From Nicotiana tabacum (taxonomy: Eukaryota > Streptophyta > Magnoliopsida > Solanales > Solanaceae): DNA of 64,000 nucleotides. Shown piece by piece: positions 35,391 through 48,135 of the stretch (its first letter is position 1; each line of letters opens with the position of its first letter). The stretch covers positions 82,971,120 through 83,035,119 of the forward strand of contig NC_134094.1 of NCBI RefSeq assembly GCF_000715075.1. Reading direction: 5' to 3'. The notes under the pieces are model-generated. The model was not told the origin of the DNA, did not search any database, and saw nothing but the letters and a program-made list of their open reading frames with translations. The position numbers were made by a program, and so were the translations under genes.

Positions 35391-36320
35391 TAATAGAAAC
35401 AGTCAGGTACCCCTTCTACGCTTATTTATTCTTTTATATTATTTTGCTATCTTTTTTAGAAATAATAGGGATAGTTAACTTGGACCGAAAGATGACAATA
35501 GACCATTACTGAAACACAGAATTATCAATCATTCTCAGTCAAGGTCGAATAATCTTGACTGAAAGGGCTAAACGCGTCTTCATCTGAGACACCCCAAGCC
35601 CCGTATATGTTTCTCTTTTAGGAATAGGACCAAGGGAAGATGTCAAAGTCAGAACTAAGACAAAGAACTAGTTTTCAAATCCTCATACTTCGAACTCAAA
35701 CACTCGGGGACTATATAAGTCAAGATGAATGAAGACATTTGGAAGATCGACTCGACTTCAAGAAAGATCTAAGTCTGAAAGAATCAATTCGACTAGACTA
35801 TAGAGTTTGAAAACAGTTACGAAATAAAGTGATTCCAAAATATTTATGCTAGAAGTATAGTACAATCATGTATCGAGAATAATTATATCATTGTACAATC
35901 ATGCATCGAGAACAGTTGTAATCATTCAAAGTTAATAAAAATTTCGAAGAATTACGCTCAAAACTAGCTACACATTATATCTAATGATGTTTTTAGGTTA
36001 ATACTCCTATACGAATTAAGAGGATATGTTATCCTGCTTTACACTTAACATGAAGATGAGATGTCATATTCATAAGTGTCAAAAATATAAAAGGGTCCTC
36101 TTTTATATATATTAAAGTCTAACATCCTCAGGTATGGTGTCAAAAGATTATTCAGACAGCAAAAATAAGCATCTACAATGTAAGACTCGAAAAACATTAG
36201 CAAGCAAAAACAATTAACTTAAAAGCAAACCAAGCAAGTAAATAAAAATGCAAAATTGTCTTAAATATAAGGGAAAAAACTCAAAAATCCAGTCTTTAAA
36301 AACACAAACTAAAGCAATAT
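35391..36320. other. AT-rich spacer between Tat pol and antisense gene
   Basis: No ORF homology was recognised. It contains a near-duplicated 'gtacaatcatgtatcgagaa' word (about 35860-35910). By position it should be the non-coding stretch between pol and the 3' ends of the antisense gene in a Tat element. Confidence 0.5.
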
Positions 36321-37402
36321 TTAATGTCCAGAAAACATAGCTTCGGGACTCGGAGAGGCATCTAGAAAAGGCGAAGCATGAGCTTGAGAAGGATCAAATT
36401 GCGGGGCCGGAGATGAAGGGTGTGACTCAGTGTGCTCATCTTTATCACCTTCATCTGGTAAGTCTGGGTTTACTTTATCCCTCGAGGTCTCTTCTTCGGG
36501 AGTAGGAGAGCTCATAACTTGCCGAGCCTCATCAATTGCTTCTTTCAGCTTTCTCAAACTCAGCCTCAACATCAAAAGACTCATCACAAGCTTCCTTCAA
36601 CTTATCATAGTGGGTTTGTAAAAACATCAAACTTACGTCCATCTCTAACTAAATTTCAAGAGCTCTATATTCATCTCTAACTCAGTGGCTTTGGAATGTT
36701 GTTCAACAAAAGGTTGCTTCTATCTATTTCATCCCCGCCTTTGTTGTTTCCAGTTCAGCAGTATCCACCTTAGCTTCTTGCTGAAGGGCATCTTTTTCTT
36801 GCTCCAAAGTTTCTTTCTCAATTTGGAGGCTTTCAAATTGAGGTTTCCAGTCACCTAGGTCGACATGTTGTTCTTCAATTACTTCATTATACCAAGTAAT
36901 CCTTTTCAACACCTGTGTGCCAACCAAATTGTACTGTAATATCAAAGGAAGAATATTAAAATATTTAAGTATTAAATATACTGCAGTAGAAAAGAAAGTA
37001 AATAAATATGTCCGGAGGGTGGAGTGGACCATGTCATTGACAAGAGAAGCAGTAGAATGAGAGGTCAACTTTTTATTTTCATGAGGGATAATTAAATTCT
37101 TCAACCAGGAGGCAGTCTGCTTGGGCATTTCAAAAGGTTGATATCTTCTAGAACTTTACTACAATACGACGCATCTTTACCTCCTTAGATAGACCACCCT
37201 TGTCTCGAGTAGAACATTGAGAAGTGGTTCCGGAGTTGAAGAAGAAGGGGGAAGCACAGAATGTTGAGATTCAAAAGTCTAGTTCTCATCAGCGGAACCA
37301 CCAAAATTGGCACCCAAAAGAGACATCAAACATGGCTTCAACCGACTCCGTAGTTGGAGCATCGACATTATCTTCCACCGTAACAAAAGGGGCTTCCTCG
37401 GG

Positions 37403-39695
37403 TGATAAGTGAGGATTTTAATCACTTATTATTGTCTTTTTGCTACAGTCTTAAGTCCGAAAGTAAGTATTTAATACCTGATTCAAATAAAAATTATTAA
37501 ATTTCAGGCTTGATGTAAAGGATTCAGAGGCTTAGAGGAAGAATAAATCGAACACTACAAATCTAGCCAATTCAGTTGAAGTTAAGAAGGACAGGAAGAA
37601 GTATGGTTCACAAAAGTATAAGTGCAATCCGCATTTAAGCTCTTGCGACAACAAATAGAACAATTGAAGCCTCGACATCTCAGTGAGGAGTGCGGTCCGC
37701 ACATGAAAGTGTACAGCCACACTTCTATCCGTAGAGTAGCCCGCACGCACTGACAAAGCCAAAAGATGAATGAATAGATAGCTAATTTCATACCTCTTTA
37801 AAGTGTGGCAACAAGACCCAAAGTGCGGATGCAAAACTTGAAGTGCGACCGCAAGACCTGAAGGGCAACCGCGAATCTCCACTCAAAACCTACAAAGTAC
37901 GAACCGCACGCTCTTTGTAAGGCCGCAAAGCATCCTGAAGGTTATTTTCGTCAGGAATTTCTGGAGCATTTTAAATAGAAATTTTAGGCTTTTTTAGGTT
38001 ATCTTTTACCTTGGGACTTGGAATAGAGCAGCGTTTGGGCATTATGAGTTCTTTCAAGTAGGAAGATCATCAATAACAATAAAGTTTGCTTTAATACGAT
38101 TACTAGTTTAATTATATTTTTGTTTCATTGAGTATTTGTATTTTTGTTTTCTTAGTTACGAGTAGCTAGACTTATAACTAGGATTGAATTTCAATCTCAC
38201 CGTTATGTCTGTAGACAATAAATTTGTGTCAATAAAATCAAGACCGAAAAATATTGCAACAATCGTAGTATTTGATTTCAAGTAATTTGAGTGTACAATC
38301 TCTATGAATCCTCTGATTCTTCTTTTCAATAGTAAATAAATTCAAGGGCCTTTGAGCTTGAACTTGATTTGTTCTTCGTTCTTGAGCTTGAACTTGATTT
38401 ATTGAACTTGAACTTGAATGCTTGAAGCTTGAAACTTGTGGAGGAATTTGCAGCGTTTGATCCACGAGCTCTTTCATGCTTCTTGTTATAACTTCTGGTG
38501 TCTTTTCTGGGTTATGAAGACCCCTATTTATAGTTGTGGAAGGGAGGAGTTATGATAAGAACAATCTCTTTCCGACCAATCAAATTGAAGTGTGACATAG
38601 CCGCATTTGATTGGCCAGAACATGTCACTTGCACATGTGGCGCGATTTTATTAGCCTTTTAATGTGACTTGGCATGCCTTGTCATTTTGACACGTGGCAT
38701 GATTATATAGGCTCTTCCGCTTGACTTGGCGTGCCACGTCATATGACACGTAGCACCACACTGTGCCTCTAGGAAAATGACATCTTGGGCTTAATGAAGT
38801 GGGCTCATCACTTTAGCCCAATTAAATGGGTTAGCCCAATTGATTAAGAATTATTTATTTAATCTATATATATTGAATTTATATAATTAATCCAATTATA
38901 TTAGCCCATAATATTTATTTAAACTAATATATTTAAAATATAGTCTAAATTATTTATTGAATTTAAATTCAATAAATTTTTACATGCCTACAGATACTTC
39001 ATGGGTATTTGAAACTGAGCTTGTTTGATATTGAGTTATATATTCTTTAGCTATTTTCATGCTTTAATTGTAAATTAGGGATTGCAAATGTTGATTCATG
39101 CGCTTTGTGATTTGACTCTTGCTTGAGAAAGAGTAGTTGAGTTTAGGCGATTTAGTTAACAAGAAATTAGACTAATTTAGAGTTTGTTTGACCTAATTGA
39201 ATAGAGTGAACTAGAGATAGGAATCTCTTGACTTGGATAAAATAATACCTAATCTAAATCCAATTCTATTTACTTGACAGGGCAATTTGAATTAGACTAC
39301 TTGTTAGTTGAGAGATAACAAGTGGATAAATTAGAGTATTTATCACATTAATCTCAATTACCTAAGCAAGGTTAGTAAATTATACCATCCAGTGAAGTAT
39401 CAACTAGGTGAAAAATACAACTGTAGGCCTTTAATCCTATAAGTAAATTCTCTTAGTTAATTCTTCTTGTTATGTGCTTTTTAAATTGTCTTTTGCAATA
39501 TCGGTAGTGTAATTCATAGAATTAGAAACTCACACTTTTGGTTGAAAGCTAATTTAAGATATAATTAGTCTCATTCTTAAATATCTACCTTAACACCTAT
39601 TAAAACTCCTTGTGGTTCGATCCCGACTCTTAGCTAGGTTATTATTGCAATTACCATTTTACTTCTCTTTTAGAGGTGTATTTTGGGCGTTATCA
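37403..39695 (+). mobile_element. Solo LTR inside the antisense gene, 2293 bp
   Basis: It starts TGATAAGTGAGGATTT and ends TTTGGGCGTTATCA, flanked by perfect tcggg duplications (37398-37402 and 39696-39700). The 3' end resembles LTRs that are normally followed by an Asp-tRNA type primer site; none follows here, so it is solo. It contains a second, nested LTR-like piece at 38210-38992. Confidence 0.82.
38210..38992 (-). mobile_element. Nested LTR-like insertion, probably copia solo LTR
   Basis: On the minus strand it starts TGTAGGCATGTAAAAA and ends with GTCTACA, making short inverted ends TGTAG/CTACA. A TATA box (CTATAAATAGG) lies on the minus strand near 38528-38538. The small ORF inside it has no domain. 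The target duplication is not clear (left atgtc, right gatac), so exact ends are uncertain. Confidence 0.55.
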
Positions 39696-39935
39696 TCGGG
39701 GTCATCAACAAGGTGGAGTTGAGTCTCAATGGCATTGATTCAGGGACTACTCTGATCACCTCGTGACTCAACTTGCTTTTTGCTAGATATAGTCCTCTTC
39801 TAGAAAGGACTAATGAGTTATTCTTCTTTCTCAAAGTCAGGAGTTTCTTTGATTTTCTTCTTCAGAGCGGCCAAATTTAAAATGCGCTCCTGGGCTTCAT
39901 TAACCACGAGCCTATTTACCGGAACACTAGGATAT

Positions 39936-40281
39936 TGTTGCGGAAGCCAGATGTATATAGTGTGAATGAGTCACAACTACTATACTAAAAATTATGACAA
40001 CCACTAAATAATAAACAAGACAATAAGACAACAATAAAAGAACACCAGAATTTACGAGGTTCGGCCAATTTTGCCTATTTCCTCGGACACAATCAATATT
40101 TTATTCCACTCTAAAATTACAAGTGAAATAATACTAAAGAGAGAAGATACAAATGCCTTAAGAAGATAAAAGGGCAAATGAGAGGTGTGTTTAAATCCTA
40201 AACATTAGGCCTCCTTTTATAAGGTGAAATTCCCATTCAAAATTGTCATCCACCGATGTGGGACTTTTGACAATTTCAACA
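39936..40281 (-). repeat. 3' LTR of copia I
   Basis: 346 bp, ends TGTTG...CAACA on both strands. The polypurine tract CCAAGGTGGAGACT lies next to it at 40282-40295 on the minus strand. Confidence 0.93.
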
Positions 40282-40359
40282 AGTCTCCACCTTGGCAAAA
40301 TTCCACATCTTCAATTTTCTCTCAATAACAAATTTTGGTTGTGTCTTCATCTTCAATCT

Positions 40360-43300
40360 TTAGTGTTCAACAATGTTGATCAAATCCAAACAATGTTGAA
40401 ACTTGACCGCAGTCACCACTTTTGTCAGCATATCAGCAGGGTTCTCCGAAGTATGAATTTTCTTCACCGTGACTCCACCTTCTTCTATGATTTCTCGTAC
40501 GAAATGATACCGAACATCAATGTGCTTCGTCCTTGCATGATAAACTTGGTTCTTCGCTAATTGAATAGCACTTTGACTATCACAAAAAATTATAATATTT
40601 TTTTGTTCAATACCAAGCTCCTTTAGCAACCCCTGAAGCCAAATTGCCTCCTTCACAGCCTCTGTAATAGCCATGTACTCTGCCTCTGTTGTAGACAAAG
40701 CAACTGTTGACTGCAAAGTAGACTTCCAACTAACTGGTGCCTTTGCAAAAGTAAACACATAACCAGTAGTTGACCTTCGTTTGTCCAGATCACCCGCAAA
40801 ATCTGAGTCACAATATCCAACTACAGACCGATTACCTTCCTGCTCAAAAACTAACCCAACATCTACAGTACTATGAATATTCCGTAGAATCCATTTCACA
40901 GCTTGCCAATGCTCCTTTCCTGGATTATGCATATATCTGCTAATAACTCCAACGGCTTGTGAAATGTCAGGTCTCGTACAAACCATTGCATACATCAATC
41001 TACCAACAACATTTGCATATGGTACCCTTGACATATACTCCTGTTCAGTTTCATCCTTTGGCGACATAGTAGTACTTAGCTTAAAATGGGGAGCAAGTGG
41101 CGTACTAATTGGCTTAGTCTTCTTATCTATGCCAAAACGTTGTAGTACTCTCTTCAAATATTCTTTCTGAGATAAACAGAGTTTCTTTGAATGCCTATCT
41201 CTTATTATCTCCATGCCAAGAATTTTCTTTGCCTCACCCAGATCCTTCATCTCTAACTCCTCCTTTAGTTGAATCTTCAACTTATCAATTTCTTCCGAAT
41301 TCTTGGAAGTTATCAACATATCATCAACATATAGGAGAATATATACAAAGGAACCATCATTAAATTTGCGCAAATACACACAATGATTGTATTTGCTTCT
41401 CTTGTACCCTTGCCGCAACATAAACTTGTCAAATCACTTGTACCATTGTCTAGAAGATTGTTTCAATCCGTACAACGATTTTTCAAGTTTGCATATCATA
41501 TTTTCTTTTCCAGCAACTTTGAATCCTTCTGGTTGATTCATGTAGATTTTCTCCTCCAAGTTTCCATGTGAAAACGCAATTTTTACATCCATCTGAACTA
41601 GTTCCAAATCCAACTGTGCTACCAAAGCCAACATAATTCTAATGGAGGAATGTTTTACAACTGGAAAAAATAATTCATTGTAATCAATTCCCTCCTTCTG
41701 AGCATATCCTTTGGCCACCAATCTTGCTTTGTAGCAAACATCTTCTTGGTTAGGAAATCCTTCTTTCTTTGTAAATACCCATTTGCACCCAATTATTTTC
41801 TTTCCCTTCGGGAGATTGGCCAATTTCCATGTATGATTCTGATGAAGGGACTGCATTTCTTCATTCATGGCAATCCTCCACTTATCTTCTTCTGAACTTT
41901 GGATTGCGTCTTTATAAGTGGCGGGAACACCATCAGCTACAATTGAGGTTGCGCAAGCAACCGTCTCTATGAGACGAACAGGTTTCGTTATTGTCCTTCT
42001 TGGCCTGCTGGTTGCTATTGATTCAATTTGTTGTCGAGGTTCCTGAGTTGGAATCTCCCTCTCTACTGGCTCTTCTTCCAGAGGGTAATCTTCATGAGTT
42101 TCCTCCTCTGATTCTTGTGTAGGAAAAATAAATTTTCCCTCAAACTCCACCTGCTTTGATGCACCACCAGTTTGTTTGACATCTTCAACTGTCACCTTAT
42201 CTGTTATGGCAGATTCATCAAAGGTAACATCTCTGCTAAATATAATATTCCTTGTCTCTGAACACCATAAGCGGTATCTTTTGACTCCAGAAGTAATCCC
42301 CATAAATATAGCCTTCTTTGCTCTCGGATCCAATTTTGACTCTTTTACATGATAGTATGCAATTGAGCCAAACACGTGCAAAGAGTCATAATCTACAACA
42401 GGTTTTCCATACCATTTTTCAAATGGTGTCTTGCCATCAATAGCAGCAGATGGTAGACGATTAATGAAGTGACATGCATATGTAATTGCCTCAACCCAAA
42501 ATTCTTTGCCCAAGCCAGCATTGGACAACATACACCGTACCTTCTCCAGTAAAGTCCGGTTCATACGTTCTGCCACTCCATTCTGTTGTGGTGTATGTCT
42601 GACAGTGAAGTGTCGGACGATGCCATCATTTTCACAGACCTTATTGAAATGATTATTTTTGTATTCACCTTCATTGTCTGTGCGAATACACTTGATCCTC
42701 CTGCCTGTTTGATTCTCCACCATCGTCTTCCATTTGAGAAAAATTCCCAACACTTCATCTTTCCTCTTCATTGTATACACCCACACTCTTCGGGAAAAAT
42801 CATCAACAAAGGTTATAAAATAGTGCTTCCCACCCAATGAAGGTGTTTTGGAAGAACCCCAAACATCAGAGTGTACATAATCCAAAATGCCTTTAGTATT
42901 ATGGATCGCTGTACCAAATTTAACCCTTGTCTGTTTCCCTTTGACACAATGTTCGCAAAACTTCAAGTTGCAAGTCTTTACGCCTTTTAACAATCCTTGA
43001 TCAGATAGAGCTTTCAAGGATTTCCCTCCAGCATGTCCCAAGCGCATGTGCCATAGCCTGGTTGCTTCTACCTCTTTGTCATCACTGGATGTCACTGTCA
43101 CTGTCCCAATAACTGTACTACCACGATAGCGGTACATGTTATTGTTCTTCCGATTGGCCTTCATTACCACTAGTGCACCGGAGCATATTCTCATCACTCC
43201 ATTTTCTGCAATGATTTTGAACCCTTTTGATTCTAGGGCTCCTACAGAGATGAGATTCTTCTTCAAACCTGGTACATATCGAACATCTGTTAATGTTCTG

Positions 43301-43908
43301 ATCATTCCATCATGGCTTCTTAATCTTATTGAACCAATGCCATATGAGGTAAGAGGGCTGTTATCCGCTGTGTGGATGACTCCATATTCTCCTTCTTGAA
43401 AATTCACGAACCAGTCCTTGTTGGGACACATATGATAGCTACAAGCCGAGTCCATCAACCATATGTCTGATGATGTTGATAACTCTGTTGTAACTAATGA
43501 GAAGTTTGAATCATCACAATCAGCTACATTTGAATCCATAATGGCCTTTCCATTGTTATGTCTGGCCTTATTCTGAAACTTCGGACAGTCTTTCTTCCAG
43601 TGCCCCTTTTCTCGACAAAAGGCACATTCATCTTTGCTAGGTCTAGATCTCGACTTGGATCTTCCCTTCTTAGTCCTCGTTTGATTTTGAGGACGACCCC
43701 TCACAATTAGTGCTTCTCCTTCTCCGCCCTTCTGTTTTTCTCCCTTTCTTTGTTCATAGCTGTACAAAGCCGAACAAACTTTTCTGAGAGAAATTTCATC
43801 ATTTTCATGGAGTAGAGTAGTTTCAAGGTGCTCGTACTCATTAGGAAGTGACCCCAAAAACATCAAGGCCAAGTCACCATCATCAAAAGTTGCATCCATA
43901 TTTTGCAA
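40360..43908 (-). pseudogene. pol: Copia I pol: zinc knuckle, protease, integrase, RT, RNase H
   Basis: Nearly intact polyprotein, continuous in frame from gag remains at 43908 to 40360 except one TGA at 41434-41436. Order: CCHC knuckle CAFCREKGHWKKDC; protease DSACSYHMCPNKDW; integrase HHCC (WHMRLGHAGG, CEHC) and DDE core with DVWGSS, RTDNEGEY and NGVAERMN; RT with KARLVAKGYAQKEGIDYNE and LLYVDDMLI; RNase H with YCDSDFAGDLDKRRS, TEAEYMA, FCDSQSAIQLA and HIDVRYHFVRE. The TGA stands where copia II has CGA (Arg), a CpG-type change. RT also carries KIAFSHG where copia II has KTAFLHG. Apart from the stop and the gag frameshift, the catalytic residues look present. Confidence 0.95.
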
Positions 43909-44366
43909 ATTTGTGACAAACTAGTGATATGTTCATTCATCGTGGTACCAGGAACATAGGTGAAGTGAAACAGTCTCTTCTTCATGTACAATTTATTTTG
44001 ACTGTTTTTCTTCAAAAATTTATCCTCCAGTGCTTTCCATAATTTACTTGCAGAAGTTTCCTTTGTGTATGGATATTTCTGCTCTCTAGCAAGGTAGGAT
44101 CGAATGGTACCGCAAGCAACACGATTGATAATTTTCCAATCTTCTTCTCCAATAACATCTGGCTTCTTTTCTTCAATGGCAAGATCTAGCCCTTGTTGAA
44201 AAAGAACATCTAGAACCTCGCCTTGCCACATCCCAAAATGTCCTGACCCGTCGAAAATTTCTACCGTAAATTTCGCATTTGACACAATTCTTGTCATAAG
44301 AGAAGATGCCAACGATGACGTATTATTGACACTTGATGTAGATTCTTCTTGTTTACTGTCTTCCAT
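43863..44366 (-). pseudogene. gag: Copia I gag, frameshifted
   Basis: The start codon at 44366 gives MEDSKQEESTSSVNNTSSLA. The capsid-like part (FDGSGHFGMWQGEVLDVLFQ, LAREQKYPYTKE, LYMKKRLFHFTYVPGTTMNE) is the UBN2-type gag of copia elements. A 10-bp deletion at about 43920, found by comparison with copia II at 54160-54171, shifts the frame after NEHITS. The reading frame that follows is the 43908 ORF. In an intact element gag and pol are one ORF. Confidence 0.92.
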
Positions 44367-44558
44367 TTTGACACAAATATTATTTAGTAGCTAACGACAT
44401 AAATCAAGATTATTTTCTTTCTGGTGTGGAAGATCAGACTAAGCTGCAATCACAGAGCATACTCAGACAGAACCTTGACTCAGTTGCCAAGATAGATCTT
44501 TTCTGATGTGGAAGATCAGACTATGATGCAACCACAGAGCATACTTAGACAGTAACCT

Positions 44559-44573
44559 GGCTCTAATACCAAT
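44559..44573 (-). other. Primer binding site of copia I
   Basis: On the minus strand ATTGGTATTAGAGCC follows the 5' LTR end directly. It is the Met-tRNA type with one change. Confidence 0.85.
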
Positions 44574-44919
44574 TGTTGCGGAAGCCAAATGTATATAGTG
44601 TGAATGAGTCACAACTACTATACCAAAAATTATGACAACTACTAAATAATAAACAAGACAATAAGACAACAATAAAAGAACACTAGAATTTACGAGGTTC
44701 GGCCAATTTTGCCTACTTCCTCGGACACAATTAATATTTTATTTCACTCCAAAATTATAAGTGAAATAATACTTAAGAGAGAAGATACAAATGCCTTAAG
44801 AAGATAAAAGGGCAAATGAGAGGTGTGTTTAAATCCTAAACATTAGGCCTCCTTTTATAGGGTGAAATTTCCATTCAAAATTGTCATCCACCGATGTGGG
44901 ACTTTTGACAATTTCAACA
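44574..44919 (-). repeat. 5' LTR of copia I
   Basis: 346 bp, TGTTG...CAACA. A TATA box CTATAAAAGG lies on the minus strand at 44851-44860, so transcription would run leftward into gag. Confidence 0.93.
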
Positions 44920-46062
44920 ATCGCTGAAATCCAAACCCTGCAGAAACACGGTGAAATTTTGTATGTGGAAGGGCAAAATAATGCTTATTCCACACAACAA
45001 AAGGGAGGCTAACCATGAGTTTTCGCTCTCCATCCGGAATTTTCAGAAATATACTTCCAAGTTCTCTGTTCCATAGGTGCAGAAGATAACATTATCATAA
45101 TGCAGCCATAGAAATCCGCGACCTCTCCAATTATTTCTATGTTGGCTGTTAAAAAAACATATACATAAATCGGTACGATCATAATATGAGAAAAATGATC
45201 CAGAAAAGTTAGAAGAAACTTAAGAGCGTAATTTCACTTCTAAGGGAATGGACGATCACCGGTCTCAACCAGTTCTTGGGTGGGAACAACTACAAATATG
45301 CTATACCACACTCGGCCATGATCATTTTTGGGATCAACAATGACTCGTTTACTACGAGCATTAAGCGTAAATACCCTGGCACAAAAAAGCTTAGGAGATT
45401 TAAGATAAAGAAGATGGCAAAGAGTAAAATTTATCGAAACCAAACTCGATAAAAAATGGAGGCAGACCATAACTCTTTAAACAATCGGGCACATTTGAGC
45501 TAAGTGGACACTAACGTGACGATAAAACTCCTCAATCACCGGATCAATTGAAGGTTGGAACCCGAGACTAAATGGGTATGTATACACGAATGAGTAGCCT
45601 TCATGTTAATTAGTTATTCTTTCATCATCTCGGGGAGCTTCAATAGGGAAATTTACTTTCCAATGGAAATCTTTTCATACAATGGAAATATTCTCTGGTT
45701 TGATAATAAAAGGATAATTATCTGCAGGATCGTTACGATCACCCGTTTGACGAACAGTCTTATTCCATTGGGTGCAATCAACAGCAAAGTTGAATTTTTT
45801 TGGGTATAATCTCAGACACTAAGGACACATCTAAAGGCATTGAAGCGTCCTCCGATATATCATTCTTCTTATTCTTAAAAAGAAATCTCGTAGTAGAGGA
45901 ATCTCCTCTACTTGCCGTGGAATCTAGACTACAAAGTCTTCCTCTTCTTCTCTTAGACCTAATAGTGGTTTCAATATTTGGTAACTCATTGATTATGATA
46001 GCTCAATGAGAAGAAGCTTCAGCGTTAGAAGATGCAGAAGAGACAATGTTTTGAGATGCCAT

Positions 46063-47127
46063 GACTATGACGAAGAAAATGAATTAAAGAAAAAACAAAT
46101 AAGAAAGTGCAGAGAAAGCAGAGAAGAAAATATATGAACGGATGCAAAGAAAGTAGTAAGAGGAAAAAAGGTTTGAGAGTTTCGTATTAATAGGAGAAAT
46201 ACGTCATCAAGAATCGTCATCATAGGACTGTCACTTCGAAGTTACGGAGTCGTCGGTGCCTAAAAAATCATTGTAAACTGCAGAGCCAATTATATTAAGC
46301 CACATATCTCGAGCATTAAATGAAAATGGCGCATATCGCTTCACTTCTGTAGCATGTCACTGAAATCTCGGGATAAAGCACAAACATTCATCTAATTCCC
46401 GCAAAACAACTCTTTACCACTTTTTAAATAATTATTCGAGATTATTCAAAAAGTGAGTGGACTATCTGTATCGATAAAAAACAGACTTACCACATAGATT
46501 AAGTAAGTCTTAACAGGTGTCAAAAATACTAGTGTATCATAGAGAAGTTGAAGTCCGATATCAGTCAAAGCTGAGGGTTAATCAGTACCGGTAATATTGG
46601 CACCATAACTATTAGTACCAGAATCACTCATAACGAAATTATTCATGAGCCAACACGTAGAATCATTTGTGGATAGGAAAAAGATAAAGCAAAATTTAGT
46701 ATAACTCCCTAATCAGTTATAGATTCTTAGAGTAATCGGTAGAAAATACTATTAACGGTGTAACGGGTGAGCGCTATATTAGGGGAGCGGTTACACATAT
46801 TTTTATTATTTAAATTCCTCTTTTTCTTGCTATGTATCCCATCTAAAAAAATTATTTTTTTACTCTCTAATCACAATATTGTATTTCTGGCAAGTCAAGC
46901 ATAAAGAGATACGAATGCAAAGTTACTTTGATCAATAAGAATTATCTTCCCTTTTACTTTATATTTGGTTCCTTGTTCCTTATTTCCAATATTTTTATCT
47001 TTCATATCTCAGAAAGTGTATCAAATCGACTGTTGGTGCCCTAAAATATAAATTAATTAGCTTGGCCAATTAGACTAGTTTTAGGTTAAACAAGGAAACC
47101 TCATTTGCTATGTCTACTGTTGGATTT
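46063..47127. other. Upstream region of the antisense gene, no gene seen
   Basis: AT-rich with no ORF of recognisable family. By position it holds the promoter side of the antisense gene and perhaps the Tat element's remaining 3' end. It stops at the ggatc target site of the next solo LTR and may continue at 50493. Confidence 0.5.
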
Positions 47128-47809
47128 GGATCAGTAACGACTCAACCGGTCATTTTGAGCATTTGCATTATGTTCAGATATTTGAAGTCTTGAGTAATTT
47201 CATATGATGTATTCTGACTTGTGTGAATCGTCGGTTTGGTTTTTCAGGTGATTCAGAATTAATTTGGAAGAATGAATCTCATGTTATAAGCTTTAAGTTG
47301 GAAGAGTTGACCAACTTTGATTTTTATGTATTTGACCCTGGATCAGAGTTTTGATGGTACTGTTAGGTCCAAACGGTGATTTTGGAGTTGAGCATATGCC
47401 CGAAGTTGTATTTAGATATTTCTTGAAGGTTTTAACGTTAATTGGCGAAAGTTAGCAATTTGAAGGTTTGAAAAGTTCATAGGTTTGACCGGGAGAATCA
47501 AATTGTGGTTTCGAGAATGGGAATAACTTTGTTATGTCATTTTGTACTTGTGTGTAAAATTTGAGGTCATTTCGGATTGATTTGATATGATTCGGTACGA
47601 GTTTTGGAAGTTAAAAGTTCATAAAGTTTGATCTGAGGTGTGGTTCATGAATTTGATGTTGTTATGTGTGACTTGAGGCCTCGTGTAGGTCTGTGTTATG
47701 TTTTGAAACTTTTTTGTATGTTCAGATGGGTCCCGAGAAGCTTGGGTGACTTTCGAACGTGGTACAGATCATTTCGGATGGTTTTTGTATTGCTGATCGC
47801 TGGTGTGTC

Positions 47810-48135
47810 TGCAGAGCATCGCGATCGCGTAGAGGAATTCTGGAGCTGGATAATTTTATTCTTCGCTTTCACGACTTTAAGAACACGTTCACGTAGGTTG
47901 TGGGGGTTTGAGCATGGTGTTCGCGCCTGAGAAAGCGCGTTCGGGTAGTGTTGAGCTGGGGCTGGGAGCTGGAGGTAATTCTCTTCGCGTTCGCGAAGTT
48001 ATTGCCGCATTCACGAAGGTCTGTGTCAGCCGTGCATTGCGTTTGCGAGGACTATGCTGCGAACGCGTAGAGTATTTTGTGACGGTGAGTTTTAGTTCAT
48101 CGAGAACGCGAGGGTCCTTCCGCGTTCACGAAGAG
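47810..48135 (+). repeat. Cluster of GC palindromic words in solo LTR
   Basis: It includes catcgcgatcgcg, ttcgcgttcgcgaa, cgcgttcacgaag, cgtttgcgag and cgaacgcg within about 330 bases. These are GC-rich words in an AT-rich LTR, at the same relative place as in the other LTR families. Confidence 0.82.

Larger units (their letters stand above)
39936..44919 (-). mobile_element. Ty1/copia element I, full length, 4984 bp
   Basis: Two 346-bp LTRs frame primer site, gag, protease, integrase, RT and RNase H in copia order; the Tork/Tnt1-like group is suggested by resemblance. The LTRs differ at about 12 positions by eye (about 3.5 percent). It lies in an exon of the antisense gene, whose frame resumes across it. 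The flanks share only the two bases 'at' (gatat left, atcgc right), so part of the target duplication was lost. Two lesions disable it: a 10-bp deletion in gag and one TGA in RT. Confidence 0.95.
36321..46062 (-). pseudogene. Antisense coiled-coil gene of Tat element, split by insertions
   Basis: Reading leftward it starts MASQNIVSSASSN at 46062. It continues with TRFLFKNKKNDISEDASM and PKNDHGRVWYSIFVVVPTQE (45240-45360). An exon ending WKYISENSGWRAKTHG with donor GTTAG follows (about 45140-45011), then an acceptor ...TTTCTGCAG at about 44943. The next exon is cut by the copia element at 44920/39935 and resumes with VPVNRLVVNEAQERILNLAA and KKKIKETPDFEKEE (39935-39790). After the solo LTR it resumes at 37402. 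The last parts are a coiled coil (DALQQEAKVDTAELETTKAG, 36724-37128) and an acidic Ser/Pro-rich tail (36321-36587). Stops and frameshifts are present. Function is unknown. Extra antisense ORFs are known in Tat-lineage retroelements, and this fits that pattern by position behind pol. Confidence 0.65.

Noticed and set aside
40243..43399. Plus-strand ORFs over copia I and minus-strand ORFs over copia II
   Set aside because: Identical antisense shadows appear in both copies; the coding strand carries all copia motifs.
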